NCBI GenBank assembly: GCA_029261965.1 | Contig: JAJDAH010000004.1 | Span: forward strand, 1-32,643 | DNA from: Polyangiaceae bacterium | GTDB taxonomy: Bacteria; Myxococcota_A; Polyangia; Polyangiales; Polyangiaceae | DNA length: 32,643 bases | Reading direction: 5' to 3' | Shown: positions 1-7,454 of the stretch, piece by piece | How positions within the stretch are numbered: the first letter of the stretch is position 1 | Layout of the letters: every line of letters starts with the position of its first letter | The notes under the pieces: model-generated | The model's database searches: none | What the model was told of the DNA's origin: nothing | Seen by the model: the letters and a program-made list of their open reading frames with translations, nothing else | Made by a program: the position numbers and the translations under genes

Positions 1-1833
1 GGTGGCCCCGTCGATTGGACGTGGTTGATCGGCCACATCGAACAGAACCACGTCGGGGGCTTCTTGCCGAACGACGGCGTGACACCGAGTGGAGTCGCGC
101 CGCTCCTGACGCCGACGCTGCCTTACGAGCATTCCCAATCGTTCAACCAGTGGTGGTACGAGTTTCCGAAAGAGGGCAACGGCGGAACGTTCGACCGGTC
201 CGAGTACGTGCAGATCTTCCGCGATCTGGCGTTGATGTTCGGCAACCCGAACGGTCACAACACGATGGCCGGGGCAGAGAACCTGCCTGCCGGAGTATCG
301 CCGACCGATCCGTCGGTCATGGGCAACCGGAGCGACCGATCGTGCGTGTCTTGGGTGGATCCCATCGACATGCACCCGGACAATGCCGCTCAGCAGACCC
401 TGTTCGACGCCTGCCCGGCCGAGCGCTGCGGCAACGTGCTGCGGCTGACGAATTACTTCGACGACGAGTTCAACCCCAACGGGACATTCCCCGTCATCAC
501 GGTGTGTGACGGCACGCCTCAAGACGAGACGCTGTCGCCTTATGCGAACACGTGGAAGCCCGGCTTCAACGACAAGCCGCTCGAGGTTGCGCTCGCCGTC
601 GACTACAACGACAACGGCGTACGCGACGAGGACGAGCCCATCATCCGCTCGGGTCACGAGCCGTATTCGGACGTCGGTCCCGACGGCCTCGCGAGCGATC
701 AGGAGCCGGGCTACGAAGTCGGTGTCAACGAAGATCCGGCGAACGACGACTGGCACCCGCAGTTCAACCCCGCCGGGACCGAGAACAACCTCAGGTGGGA
801 CACCGGCGAGCCTTTCCAAGATGTCGGGCTCGATGGGGTGGCGAACACCATGGCCAGTCCCTACGACTTCGGGGAGGGCAACGGGACCTACGACCGCTCG
901 TTAGGGTTGCAGACCTTCCTCGAGCGGGACACTCGAACCGTCATCGAGCGACAGCCCTTCGGGACTCACCCGAACGAGCTGACCGACGATGCGCTCGCCC
1001 GGATCGACATCTGGTCGGATGGCGGAACCCGTGACCTCTTCAACTTCGGGGTCGACGCCCAGGCATTGATCGGTGCGTGGAGCGCGCGCGGGCGAGTCGT
1101 GCACTACTACACCGGGTCCCAATACATCCCTGGGCAGGACCCGGCGGATGCGGCGCAGTTCGTCGCCGGCAACATTCCCTGGGAGGACGTCCCCGGCGGC
1201 GTGCTCTACCGCTACGGTCACATCGACCCGAGCGACAACAACATCACGCGGGGCAGCGGCCAGCACGTCGGGACTGCGGACGAAATCGTTCGGCGGCTAC
1301 AAGCGGCGCTCTACTACATCGGGTCTCGTTGGCCGGACGCACCGACGACTCTCGACGACTCGTCGAGCCTCGCGCCCGATCCCGACGTCGAGCAGTGCAT
1401 TCCCAATGGCGCCTGCGACTTCGATTTCACTGACAGCCGTGGACGCACGGGGCCGGTCTCGGTCGTGTTCCCGCCGGGGTATGGCAACGTCGGAAGCCGA
1501 AACAAGACCTATCCCGTCATCTACATGCTGCACGGCTATGGCCAGACCCCCGAGGACCTCAAGGCTTCGCTGCTGTTCCTCCAGAACTGGATGAACAGCT
1601 CGGCGGACTCGTCCGTGACGCGCCTACCGAAGGCGATTCTCGTCTTCGTGGACGGTCGCTGCCGCCCAGGCACTGGCACCGACGGGGAGTCGGAGTGCGT
1701 GCGCGGCACGTTCTTCACCGACAGCGTCCGAACCAACGGGCCGAAGATGGAAGCCTGGTGGCTCGAGCTGATGGACGAGATCGACTCGCGATACCGCACG
1801 ATGCCCGAGACCACCGTCGAATGGGTCGAGTGA
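1..1833 (+). CDS. Secreted-type protein with Ca-binding-like repeats and a truncated esterase-like C-terminus (5' partial)
   Basis: The reading frame is open from the first base, so the N-terminus lies outside the window. The middle holds an aspartate/asparagine-rich calcium-loop-like stretch (nt 598-639, DYNDNGVRDEDEP) followed by two related modules, EPYSDVGPDGLAS (nt 658-696) and EPFQDVGLDGVAN (nt 808-846). From about nt 1440 the protein resembles the start of an esterase-D/enterochelin-esterase type alpha/beta hydrolase: strand plus oxyanion loop PVIYMLHGYG (nt 1513-1542), then AILVFVDGRC. The protein stops soon after ELMDEIDSRYRTMPE, about where this family normally reaches its GxSxG nucleophile elbow, which is absent. 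Cysteines in the hydrolase part fit an exported protein. The gene ends one base from the convergent arsC-like gene. Either a non-catalytic relative or a truncated enzyme; substrate unknown. Confidence 0.75.
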   Translation, partial: GGPVDWTWLIGHIEQNHVGGFLPNDGVTPSGVAPLLTPTLPYEHSQSFNQWWYEFPKEGNGGTFDRSEYVQIFRDLALMFGNPNGHNTMAGAENLPAGVSPTDPSVMGNRSDRSCVSWVDPIDMHPDNAAQQTLFDACPAERCGNVLRLTNYFDDEFNPNGTFPVITVCDGTPQDETLSPYANTWKPGFNDKPLEVALAVDYNDNGVRDEDEPIIRSGHEPYSDVGPDGLASDQEPGYEVGVNEDPANDDWHPQFNPAGTENNLRWDTGEPFQDVGLDGVANTMASPYDFGEGNGTYDRSLGLQTFLERDTRTVIERQPFGTHPNELTDDALARIDIWSDGGTRDLFNFGVDAQALIGAWSARGRVVHYYTGSQYIPGQDPADAAQFVAGNIPWEDVPGGVLYRYGHIDPSDNNITRGSGQHVGTADEIVRRLQAALYYIGSRWPDAPTTLDDSSSLAPDPDVEQCIPNGACDFDFTDSRGRTGPVSVVFPPGYGNVGSRNKTYPVIYMLHGYGQTPEDLKASLLFLQNWMNSSADSSVTRLPKAILVFVDGRCRPGTGTDGESECVRGTFFTDSVRTNGPKMEAWWLELMDEIDSRYRTMPETTVEWVE

Positions 1834-1834
1834 G

Positions 1835-2191
1835 CTAGAGAATTTCGAGCACGTTTTCGGGCGGACGCCCGATGGCGGCTTTTTTGCCAACGACCACCAC
1901 CGGTCGTTCGAGCAAGATCGGGTGCTGGTTGATGGCTTTGGCGATCGCGGCCTTCGAGCTCGACGGCGTCAGACCGAGCTCCTTGTAGGGGGCTTCCTTT
2001 TTCCGCAATAAATCGTGTGGCTCGATGCCGAGCATGTCGACGATCTCGGTGACACGTTTCGCCGACGGTGGGGACTGCAAATAGAGGATGACCTCCGGCG
2101 TGACGCCTTGCTCCTCGAGCAGGGCCAGGGTCTGCCGGCTCTTCGAGCACTTGGGGTTGTGATAGATGCTGACTTTTTTGGCCATCGTCAT
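1835..2191 (-). CDS. arsC: ArsC-family (YfgD-like) glutaredoxin-type reductase
   Basis: A 118-residue thioredoxin-fold protein of the ArsC/Spx family. The N-terminus has the active-site loop YHNPKCSKSRQ with the reactive cysteine at residue 15, and the C-terminus has the family tail ERPVVVV..KAAIGRPPE. The overall sequence resembles E. coli YfgD more than plasmid ArsC, so true arsenate reduction is plausible but unproven. The start overlaps the proC stop as ATGA (2188-2191), indicating translational coupling; an alternative ATG lies at 2185. No ars repressor or efflux gene is nearby, which argues against a dedicated arsenic-resistance operon. Confidence 0.9.
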   Translation of the reverse strand: MTMAKKVSIYHNPKCSKSRQTLALLEEQGVTPEVILYLQSPPSAKRVTEIVDMLGIEPHDLLRKKEAPYKELGLTPSSSKAAIAKAINQHPILLERPVVVVGKKAAIGRPPENVLEIL

Positions 2192-3027
2192 CGTCCCTTG
2201 TCGAGCTTGGCGCTCATGATTTCGCCGAGCTCGATGGCGCGTTTAGTGGCGGTGTCCACCGCGTCGATGAGCGTTCGCCGAAGCCCGCCGGATTCGAGTG
2301 TGTGCAAGCCAGCGATGGCGGTTCCGCCGGGGCTAGTCACCATGTCCTTGAGGCGCCCAGGGTGCTCGCCGGTGTCTAGAAGCAGCTTGGCTGAACCGTA
2401 GACAGTCTGCGCGGCGAGCAAGAGCGCGGTATCGCGATGCAGTCCGACCTTCACTCCGCCGTCGGCGAGCGCGTCGATCATGAGCATGACGTAGGCTGGC
2501 CCGCTGCCGCTCAGGCCTGTCACGGCGTCGATGAGCGACTCGTCGAGCACCACGGTGCGGCCGACGGCGTCGAACAGGGCGCGAGCAAGCTCGACGTCTT
2601 CGGGGGTCGCGTGGGATCCCGGTGCCACCCCCGTGGCACCGGCCAGGACGATGGCCGCCGTGTTCGGCATCGCCCGCACCACACGAACGCCCGGTGGCAA
2701 CTGGGATTCGATGACACTGATGGGTACACCCGCGGCTATCGAGACCACGAGGGTCTTTGGGCCGAAGGAGTTGCGACTCGCTTCGAGCACCCGGTCGATC
2801 ACCTGGGGTTTGACCGCGAGTACGAGCACGTCGGACCACGCGATGAGATCGTCGTTGGCGGCGAACTTGGTGATGCCGTGCTCGGCGGCCAGGTCGTCGA
2901 GGTGGTCGGAGCGCACGTCGCTCGCGCCGATTTGCGCCGCCTCGACCGTTCCGCCGGCGATCATCCCCCGGATGAGCGCGCCGGCCATGTTGCCCGCTCC
3001 GAGCATTCCGATCTTTTGACCCTTCAT
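2188..3027 (-). CDS. proC: Pyrroline-5-carboxylate reductase
   Basis: The last step of proline synthesis: NAD(P)H-dependent reduction of 1-pyrroline-5-carboxylate to L-proline in the cytoplasm. The 279-residue length is normal for the family. The N-terminal Rossmann nucleotide site is KIGMLGAGNMAGAL (residues 5-18). The C-terminal dimerisation and active-site region contains GLSGSGPAYV and the conserved VTSPGGTAIAGL stretch. ATG start at 3025-3027. It is followed with a 4-base overlap by the arsC-like gene and preceded by the repeat-rich spacer separating it from dnaJ on the same strand. Confidence 0.97.
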   Translation of the reverse strand: MKGQKIGMLGAGNMAGALIRGMIAGGTVEAAQIGASDVRSDHLDDLAAEHGITKFAANDDLIAWSDVLVLAVKPQVIDRVLEASRNSFGPKTLVVSIAAGVPISVIESQLPPGVRVVRAMPNTAAIVLAGATGVAPGSHATPEDVELARALFDAVGRTVVLDESLIDAVTGLSGSGPAYVMLMIDALADGGVKVGLHRDTALLLAAQTVYGSAKLLLDTGEHPGRLKDMVTSPGGTAIAGLHTLESGGLRRTLIDAVDTATKRAIELGEIMSAKLDKGR

Positions 3028-3039
3028 GATTTCCCCAGG

Positions 3040-3132
3040 CTAGTCCCCTGGATCTGTGATTGCTTACAAGACTCGGCGGCCCCTCCGGGGCGAGGCTGCC
3101 GAGTCTTGACGGCAAAAGGCACAGATCTGATC
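3040..3132. repeat. Imperfect palindromic element with nested stems
   Basis: An 11-bp perfect inverted repeat CAAGACTCGGC/GCCGAGTCTTG (3067-3077 and 3098-3108) is enclosed by GATCTGTG/CACAGATC (3051-3058 and 3120-3127). A further GCCCC/GGGGC hairpin sits in the loop. The left half of this element is repeated at 3394-3439. It lies just upstream of proC and has no coding potential that I trust. Confidence 0.75.
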
Positions 3133-3152
3133 CGTGTCCCGATTCTTTCCAG

Positions 3153-3181
3153 AGTGTGGTGGACTCCTGGTCCACCACACT
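3153..3181. repeat. 12-bp perfect inverted repeat (strong hairpin)
   Basis: AGTGTGGTGGAC (3153-3164) pairs with GTCCACCACACT (3170-3181) around the 5-nt loop TCCTG. It could act as a transcription terminator or RNA-processing stem in the dnaJ-proC spacer, but there is no U tract on either side, so a repeat-element origin is equally likely. Confidence 0.75.
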
Positions 3182-3398
3182 AGTGCTCTGTCTCGAAAGT
3201 AACAATCGTAACCGCCGACGGCCCCCCTCGGGTGAGGGCCGCCAGCGGTTACGGGTCGCCACTGCTGTAGACAGACCCTTCCCTGTTTCCTTGCGGTGCT
3301 TCGCACCGCGAGTGCCGCGTCTCCCGCCGAAATCCCGAGCTGTGCGAGAATACGTGCCGCGCGAATTCCCTTCGCGACTCTTGAGACGCGGCACTAGT
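3179..3398. mobile_element. Possible MITE-like element bounded by ACTAGTGC ends
   Basis: The two ends are imperfect inverted copies: ACTAGTGCtctGTCTCgaaAGT at the left and, on the opposite strand at the right, ACTAGTGCcgcGTCTCaagAGT. The 220-bp interior holds more stems: GTAACCGCCGACGGCCC (3208-3224) against 3236-3252 with two mismatches, GCGGTGC/GCACCGC (3293-3309), TCTGTCT/AGACAGA (3187-3193, 3269-3275), and 13-bp AGTGCCGCGTCTC/GAGACGCGGCACT (3311-3323, 3383-3395). No ORF for a transposase. Calling it mobile is inference from structure; several smaller repeat units placed side by side would look the same. Confidence 0.45.
3311..3395. repeat. 85-bp element with 13-bp perfect terminal inverted repeats
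   Basis: AGTGCCGCGTCTC at 3311-3323 is the exact reverse complement of 3383-3395. A smaller GCGAA/TTCGC stem lies inside, near the right arm. The arms alone would make a very stable stem with a roughly 59-nt loop. Confidence 0.7.
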
Positions 3399-3439
3399 CC
3401 CCTGGATCAGTGATGGCGTACAAAACTCGGCGGCCCCTC
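3394..3439 (+). repeat. Second copy of a 46-bp imperfect direct repeat (first copy 3040-3085)
   Basis: The copy begins CTAGTCCCCTGGATC and matches 3040-3085 at 42 of 46 positions by eye. The similarity stops abruptly after CGGCCCCTC: copy 1 continues into its palindrome, copy 2 continues into unrelated sequence. The pair brackets the stem-loop block in the same orientation. Confidence 0.8.
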
Positions 3440-3474
3440 AACCGCCGGCGGCGCTCGCCCCAGGTGAGGTTCGC

Positions 3475-3496
3475 GCCTTCCGGCCCGTCCGGAGGC
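3475..3496 (-). terminator. GC-rich hairpin after dnaJ
   Basis: GCCTTCCGG (3475-3483) pairs with CCGGAGGC (3489-3496) with one bulged base, starting about 7 nt past the dnaJ stop. There is no T-run after it, so it is a weak terminator candidate or a 3'-end stabilising stem. Confidence 0.35.
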
Positions 3497-3503
3497 TAAG
3501 CAA

Positions 3504-4613
3504 CTAACCGAAGAGGTTCTTCAGCTTCTCGACGAAGGTGCGCTGCTGTGGCTGGACGTCCTCGCCGAGCTCGCCCGCGAGCTCTTCGATGAGAGACCGC
3601 GCTTTGTCGCTGAGCTGGGTCGGAACCTCCACCGAGACTTCGACGAGTTGGTCTCCACGACCCGAGCGCAGTCGGTGCGGCATTCCCTTGCCGCGGATCC
3701 GCAGGACCGAGCCTGGCTGGGTGGCGGGTGGAACCCGCATCTTCACTTTTCCTTCGAGAGTGGGCACGTCGAACTCGCCGCCGAGCGCAGCCTGCGCGAA
3801 CGTGATGGGCATCGAGCAGATGACGTCGCTTCCGTCGCGGCGAAAAAGTGGATGCGTCTCGATTTCGATGATCAGCTCGAGATTGCCGGCAGGGCCGTCG
3901 GGGCCCGTGCGGTTTCCCGCGCCCTCGATCACGCGACTCGAGCCGGCCTCCACCCCTGCGGGCACGGAGACTTCGAGGGTGCGCAAACGCTTGAGCAACC
4001 CCACCCCCGAGCAGCCGCTGCACGGCTTGGTGGGGATCCGGCCGGAGCCGTGGCAGCTCGAGCACGCGCGTTCGACCGCGAGAGGGAGCACGCCCTGTTG
4101 GAACCGCACCTTTCCTTGGCCGTTGCAAGCCGTACACATGTCGACAGGCGTCCCCGGCTCGCCGCCTCGGCCTCGGCAGCGGTCGCAGACGTCGACCCGT
4201 TCGTATTCGATTTCTTTTTTGCACCCGAGGGCGGCCTCTTGGAACTGGATCTTGAGACGCTTCTTGATGTTCCCGCGCTCACCGGTTCGTATTCCGAAGG
4301 CGTTCAAGATGTCGCCGAACAAGCCGTCGAGGCCGATGTTGATGTCGACACCGACGCCGCCCGGGCCGCCACCCCCGGCGGGCCCCGCGAACGCGGACGC
4401 TCCGAACCTGTCGTACATGCGACGTTTGTTCGGGTCGCTCAACAACTGGTAGGCGTCGTTGATCTCGTTGAAGCGCTGGCCCGCCTCGGGGGCGGTGTTC
4501 TTGTCAGGATGGTACTTGGCGGCGAGTTTGCGAAAGGCTCGCTTGATCTCGTCATCTGACGCACGCTGACCGACGCTGAGCACCTCGTACGGGTCGCGCA
4601 CGCCGTGTCTCAT
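3504..4613 (-). CDS. dnaJ: Chaperone protein DnaJ (Hsp40)
   Basis: Co-chaperone that delivers unfolded clients to DnaK and stimulates its ATPase through the J domain. The 369-residue protein shows full class-I layout: J domain at residues 6-70 with HPD at 35-37, a glycine-rich linker (about 71-105), four zinc-finger repeats (CDRCRGRG at 143, CTACNGQG at 160, CSSCHGSG at 184, CSGCSGVG at 198), then the client-binding beta domains and dimerisation tail. The start is the ATG at 4611-4613; a second J-domain-compatible start is not visible. It is not next to grpE-dnaK, which lie about 13 kb away on the other strand, so the Hsp70 system is split here. Repeat-rich DNA follows its 3' end. Confidence 0.96.
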   Translation of the reverse strand: MRHGVRDPYEVLSVGQRASDDEIKRAFRKLAAKYHPDKNTAPEAGQRFNEINDAYQLLSDPNKRRMYDRFGASAFAGPAGGGGPGGVGVDINIGLDGLFGDILNAFGIRTGERGNIKKRLKIQFQEAALGCKKEIEYERVDVCDRCRGRGGEPGTPVDMCTACNGQGKVRFQQGVLPLAVERACSSCHGSGRIPTKPCSGCSGVGLLKRLRTLEVSVPAGVEAGSSRVIEGAGNRTGPDGPAGNLELIIEIETHPLFRRDGSDVICSMPITFAQAALGGEFDVPTLEGKVKMRVPPATQPGSVLRIRGKGMPHRLRSGRGDQLVEVSVEVPTQLSDKARSLIEELAGELGEDVQPQQRTFVEKLKNLFG

Positions 4614-4698
4614 ACCATGTCCTCGCTGGGCCGGCTCCCGCGCGGAGAGCGCCTTGGGGCTGGCCGCTCGGGCGTCCGGCGACTACCCTGGTCCTCCG

Positions 4699-5097
4699 AT
4701 GACGGAGGAGGACGACCGGCGCAGGGATTTTCGGGCACCAATCGAGCTCAAGGTCGAATACCGCCGTCTCAACACGTTCTTCGCCGACTACACGAAGAAC
4801 ATCTCTCGTGGTGGGACGTTCATCGGCACCGAGCGCCCGCTCGACATCGGGACGGAGTTCGTGTTCGCGCTCGGCATTCCTCAACTCGAAGAGCCGTTGC
4901 GGCTGCGCGGCAAGGTCATGTGGACCACGAGCACCGACGACGCGAGCAAAGCGAACCCCGCGGGGATGGGCATCGAGTTTCTCTGGGACGACGAGGGCGA
5001 GCGTCGGACCAAGGAGTCTCGCGTCGAGCGCCTGCTCACCGAAGAGCTCGGCGAGATGCTCGCCGAGAAATTGCTCGGCCGAAAACCGCAGCTCTAG
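4699..5097 (+). CDS. PilZ-domain protein (myxobacterial TIGR02266-like)
   Basis: A 132-residue single-domain protein. It carries the PilZ c-di-GMP signature in two parts: the basic RRRDFR stretch near residue 8 and NISRGG about 30 residues later, followed by the family's beta strands (GTEFVFALGIP, LRLRGKVMW, GMGIEFLW). The size and order match the many-copy PilZ-related family of Myxococcus. A role in c-di-GMP signalling or motility is family knowledge; no target is indicated by neighbours. I chose ATG 4699 because the acidic MTEEDD start leads straight into the domain; an in-frame TTG at 4654 would add 15 residues. It diverges from dnaJ and converges on the 5115-7325 gene with a 17-nt gap. 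Confidence 0.9.
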   Translation: MTEEDDRRRDFRAPIELKVEYRRLNTFFADYTKNISRGGTFIGTERPLDIGTEFVFALGIPQLEEPLRLRGKVMWTTSTDDASKANPAGMGIEFLWDDEGERRTKESRVERLLTEELGEMLAEKLLGRKPQL

Positions 5098-5114
5098 CCC
5101 TGCGCCGGGTTCGG

Positions 5115-7325
5115 TCAGGGGACCGTGACGCCGCTCGGCAGCTCGAGCGCCGGTGGTTTTTTCGACGCCGCCACGAGGTCCCGAGCAATCGTCACCTCGA
5201 CGAGGTCGATAGCGGGGCTCTTCGCGACGTTTTCGAGTTCGGTGAGGGCCATGGCTTTCTTGCCTTTTGCTCGGGCCATCATCGCGACGTAGAAGCGCGC
5301 TTCGACCCGTTCGATCGTCGAGCGGGCGGCTTTTTGAAGCCCGGCGTCCGGGAGCTTGCCCACGGCCCAAGCGCGAAGCCGAGAGGGCCAGCCGCCGCCA
5401 TCGATTCTCGACATGGCGTCTTCGACCGTGCCATCGCCGACTTCGCCGAGGGTGCGCTCGACGAGCAAGAGCCATAGCGCGACGTACACGATGTCGTCGT
5501 CCTCGAGGTCGGCTTCGATGGCGCGCCGCGCGGCGGCTCGCGATTCTCCGAGGTCGGCGCGGGTCACGGCTCGGCGCGCCGCTTCGATCGTCGTGGCGGT
5601 GATCTCCTGGAGGTTCGCCCCGGCGAGCTCGTAGGCGCGCTCGGTGGCGCGGCGCGCGCCCTTGTTTTCCCCGTAGTGGTCGAGAACGCGTGCGAGTAGT
5701 CGCTCGGCGCGTCCCAGCGCGGGTGCGCTTCGGACGGACTGGCGCGCGTCGAGAATGCGGAGGAGGGCTTGTTTCAGCGATGACGCCGCCCGGCTGTCGC
5801 CGCTGTCTCGGTGGATCTCGAACGCCGTCAGATGGGCTTCGGCCTCCGAAAGCGGATCGTGCCCTGCGCGCGCCAAGGCGATGAGCGCTTCCAGAGACTG
5901 GATCGCGGCGGCGGCGTCCCCTCGTTGGCGATCGATCGACGCGAGAAGTGAAAAGGCGGCGATGCTCGGTTCGGTTTTCACCGAATCGGCGATGTGCGGA
6001 CGGGCGAGCTCGAGCTCACCGGCCCGTATTTCAATTGCGCCTATGACGTACCGTAGCCGCGCCGCGCTCGGCCGCACTCGGCCAGCGAGCTCGGGCCCCG
6101 CAGCCAGATCGACGATTCTTCTTGCGGCCTGGAACGTGCGGCGCGCACCAGCACCGTTGCCCTGATCCGATTGCGTGACGATCGCCTGGTGAAGAAGCGC
6201 CAGTGCCGCGCTCGCCTCCCGTGGCCCCGGGTCCCCACCGAGCGCACCTTCGAGCGCGATCGGCGCTGCTTCGACCATGCCCAAGTCGAGCAGACGTTGG
6301 GCCATTGCCAAGCCGCTTCGCATGCTGTTCGGGTCGACACGATAGAGCTCGAGCGATGCACCCCACGCGGCGGCATCCGCCAGCAGGGGATCGATCGCAG
6401 TTTCTGGTAGCTCCGGCGACGTCGCGGACTCGTAGAGCTGAACGAGATCCCACCAAGCCTCGGGGTCTTGGTTGTCGACGATGGCTTCGAGTCGCTCGTG
6501 AATGCCGGGATGGACCAAGCGCGTGAGCTCGGCCGCTTCGAGCGCAGCGAGCGCGCCTGCGGGATCGCCGAAACGAAGGTAGAGGCCAACCAGAGTCGCA
6601 GCCCCCGCGCGTCTAGCCCGGAGCGCTTCTATCGCCTCTTCGCGCTCGAAGTGGCTTCGCGGCGGAAGGTTCTCCGAGCCGAGTTCGAACGAGTGTCGGA
6701 TCCATTCGACGGTGGTCGAATTGGCCGCCTCGACGTTCGCTCGGGTGGGCTCGAGCAGCGCGCGGCGCACCGCAGTCCGCTGCGCCGCGCCGTAGGCTTG
6801 CATGGTTCCGGGTTTCCGGGTCGCGCTTGCCCAGCGACGAAGCTCGGTGAGGTGCGTTTTTGTGTCGTTGCGTCGACTGGCAGGAAGCGATCTCGACAGC
6901 ATTTCGTAGAGCGCGGTCGAGCGACCTTCGTCCCCCATTCGGGCGACCTCGCGCGCCGCGTAGCTCAGACTGTCGTTGCCGCCTTGCAGCATCTCGTCGC
7001 GAAGCTCGCTGGGTCGCACGAGGTAGAAGGCTCCGGTGAGCGCCGCCAAACCTGCATCGCGTTGACCGCTGCGAAACTGCGCTCCGGCTCGTTGTAGCTG
7101 TCGGCGAACCACGCCGACCAAGAGGTTCATGCGATCCTGTGTTGGTGCGCCGTCGATGAGGAGCTGATGGAGCTTCGGTGCAAACTGTGCGTCGTCGACG
7201 GGGACCGCGTGGATCGGCCCGACGGGGACTTTGGGCGACTTCGGTCCGCTTTGCCCATGCGCCCCAGTGCACGCCGGCATCAGAGCGATCAAAGCGATCG
7301 TTGCCGCGTGGGCGAGGCGACTCAT
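5115..7325 (-). CDS. Putative lipoprotein with TPR-like helical repeats
   Basis: A 736-residue protein starting, most plausibly, at the ATG 7323-7325, because it opens a hydrophobic signal peptide (MSRLAHAATIALIALMPACTG) with a cysteine at residue 19 in a loose lipobox. An upstream in-frame start at 7370 would bury that signal. The mature part is almost entirely helical, Ala/Leu/Arg/Glu rich, with runs such as LVGLYLRFGDPAGALAALEA and LLASIDRQRGDAAAAIQSLE that look like degenerate tetratricopeptide repeats. No catalytic motif seen. It would sit in the envelope as a scaffold. It is divergent from kinase 1 across a 129-nt spacer, and kinase 1 also ends in TPR-like repeats; a functional link is speculation. 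Confidence 0.75.
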   Translation of the reverse strand: MSRLAHAATIALIALMPACTGAHGQSGPKSPKVPVGPIHAVPVDDAQFAPKLHQLLIDGAPTQDRMNLLVGVVRRQLQRAGAQFRSGQRDAGLAALTGAFYLVRPSELRDEMLQGGNDSLSYAAREVARMGDEGRSTALYEMLSRSLPASRRNDTKTHLTELRRWASATRKPGTMQAYGAAQRTAVRRALLEPTRANVEAANSTTVEWIRHSFELGSENLPPRSHFEREEAIEALRARRAGAATLVGLYLRFGDPAGALAALEAAELTRLVHPGIHERLEAIVDNQDPEAWWDLVQLYESATSPELPETAIDPLLADAAAWGASLELYRVDPNSMRSGLAMAQRLLDLGMVEAAPIALEGALGGDPGPREASAALALLHQAIVTQSDQGNGAGARRTFQAARRIVDLAAGPELAGRVRPSAARLRYVIGAIEIRAGELELARPHIADSVKTEPSIAAFSLLASIDRQRGDAAAAIQSLEALIALARAGHDPLSEAEAHLTAFEIHRDSGDSRAASSLKQALLRILDARQSVRSAPALGRAERLLARVLDHYGENKGARRATERAYELAGANLQEITATTIEAARRAVTRADLGESRAAARRAIEADLEDDDIVYVALWLLLVERTLGEVGDGTVEDAMSRIDGGGWPSRLRAWAVGKLPDAGLQKAARSTIERVEARFYVAMMARAKGKKAMALTELENVAKSPAIDLVEVTIARDLVAASKKPPALELPSGVTVP

Positions 7326-7454
7326 CGGTCCCGGAAGTCTACACACCTCTCGGGGACAATCCACGTGCAAGCCGGAAAGCGCTAACGTACGCTACCGTAC
7401 CTTGTCCATCGACTTGTCGTTGGTTGCTTCTGCGGCCCCCGGCGGGCCCTCGTC
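7326..7454. promoter_or_regulatory. Divergent promoter spacer between the lipoprotein and kinase 1
   Basis: The 129-nt gap must serve both genes. It contains a GTACG/CGTAC inverted repeat (7387-7400) and a GGCCC/GGGCC hairpin (7434-7448) ending 6 nt before the kinase ATG, where it could hide the ribosome site. I see no convincing -35/-10 pair and no strong Shine-Dalgarno sequence for the kinase. Confidence 0.35.

Noticed and set aside
3060-3413. 117-codon open frame in the dnaJ-proC spacer
   Set aside because: It runs straight through the inverted repeats and has no recognisable protein features.
3040-3496. CRISPR array
   Set aside because: The stems differ from each other and there is no regular repeat-spacer pattern or cas gene.
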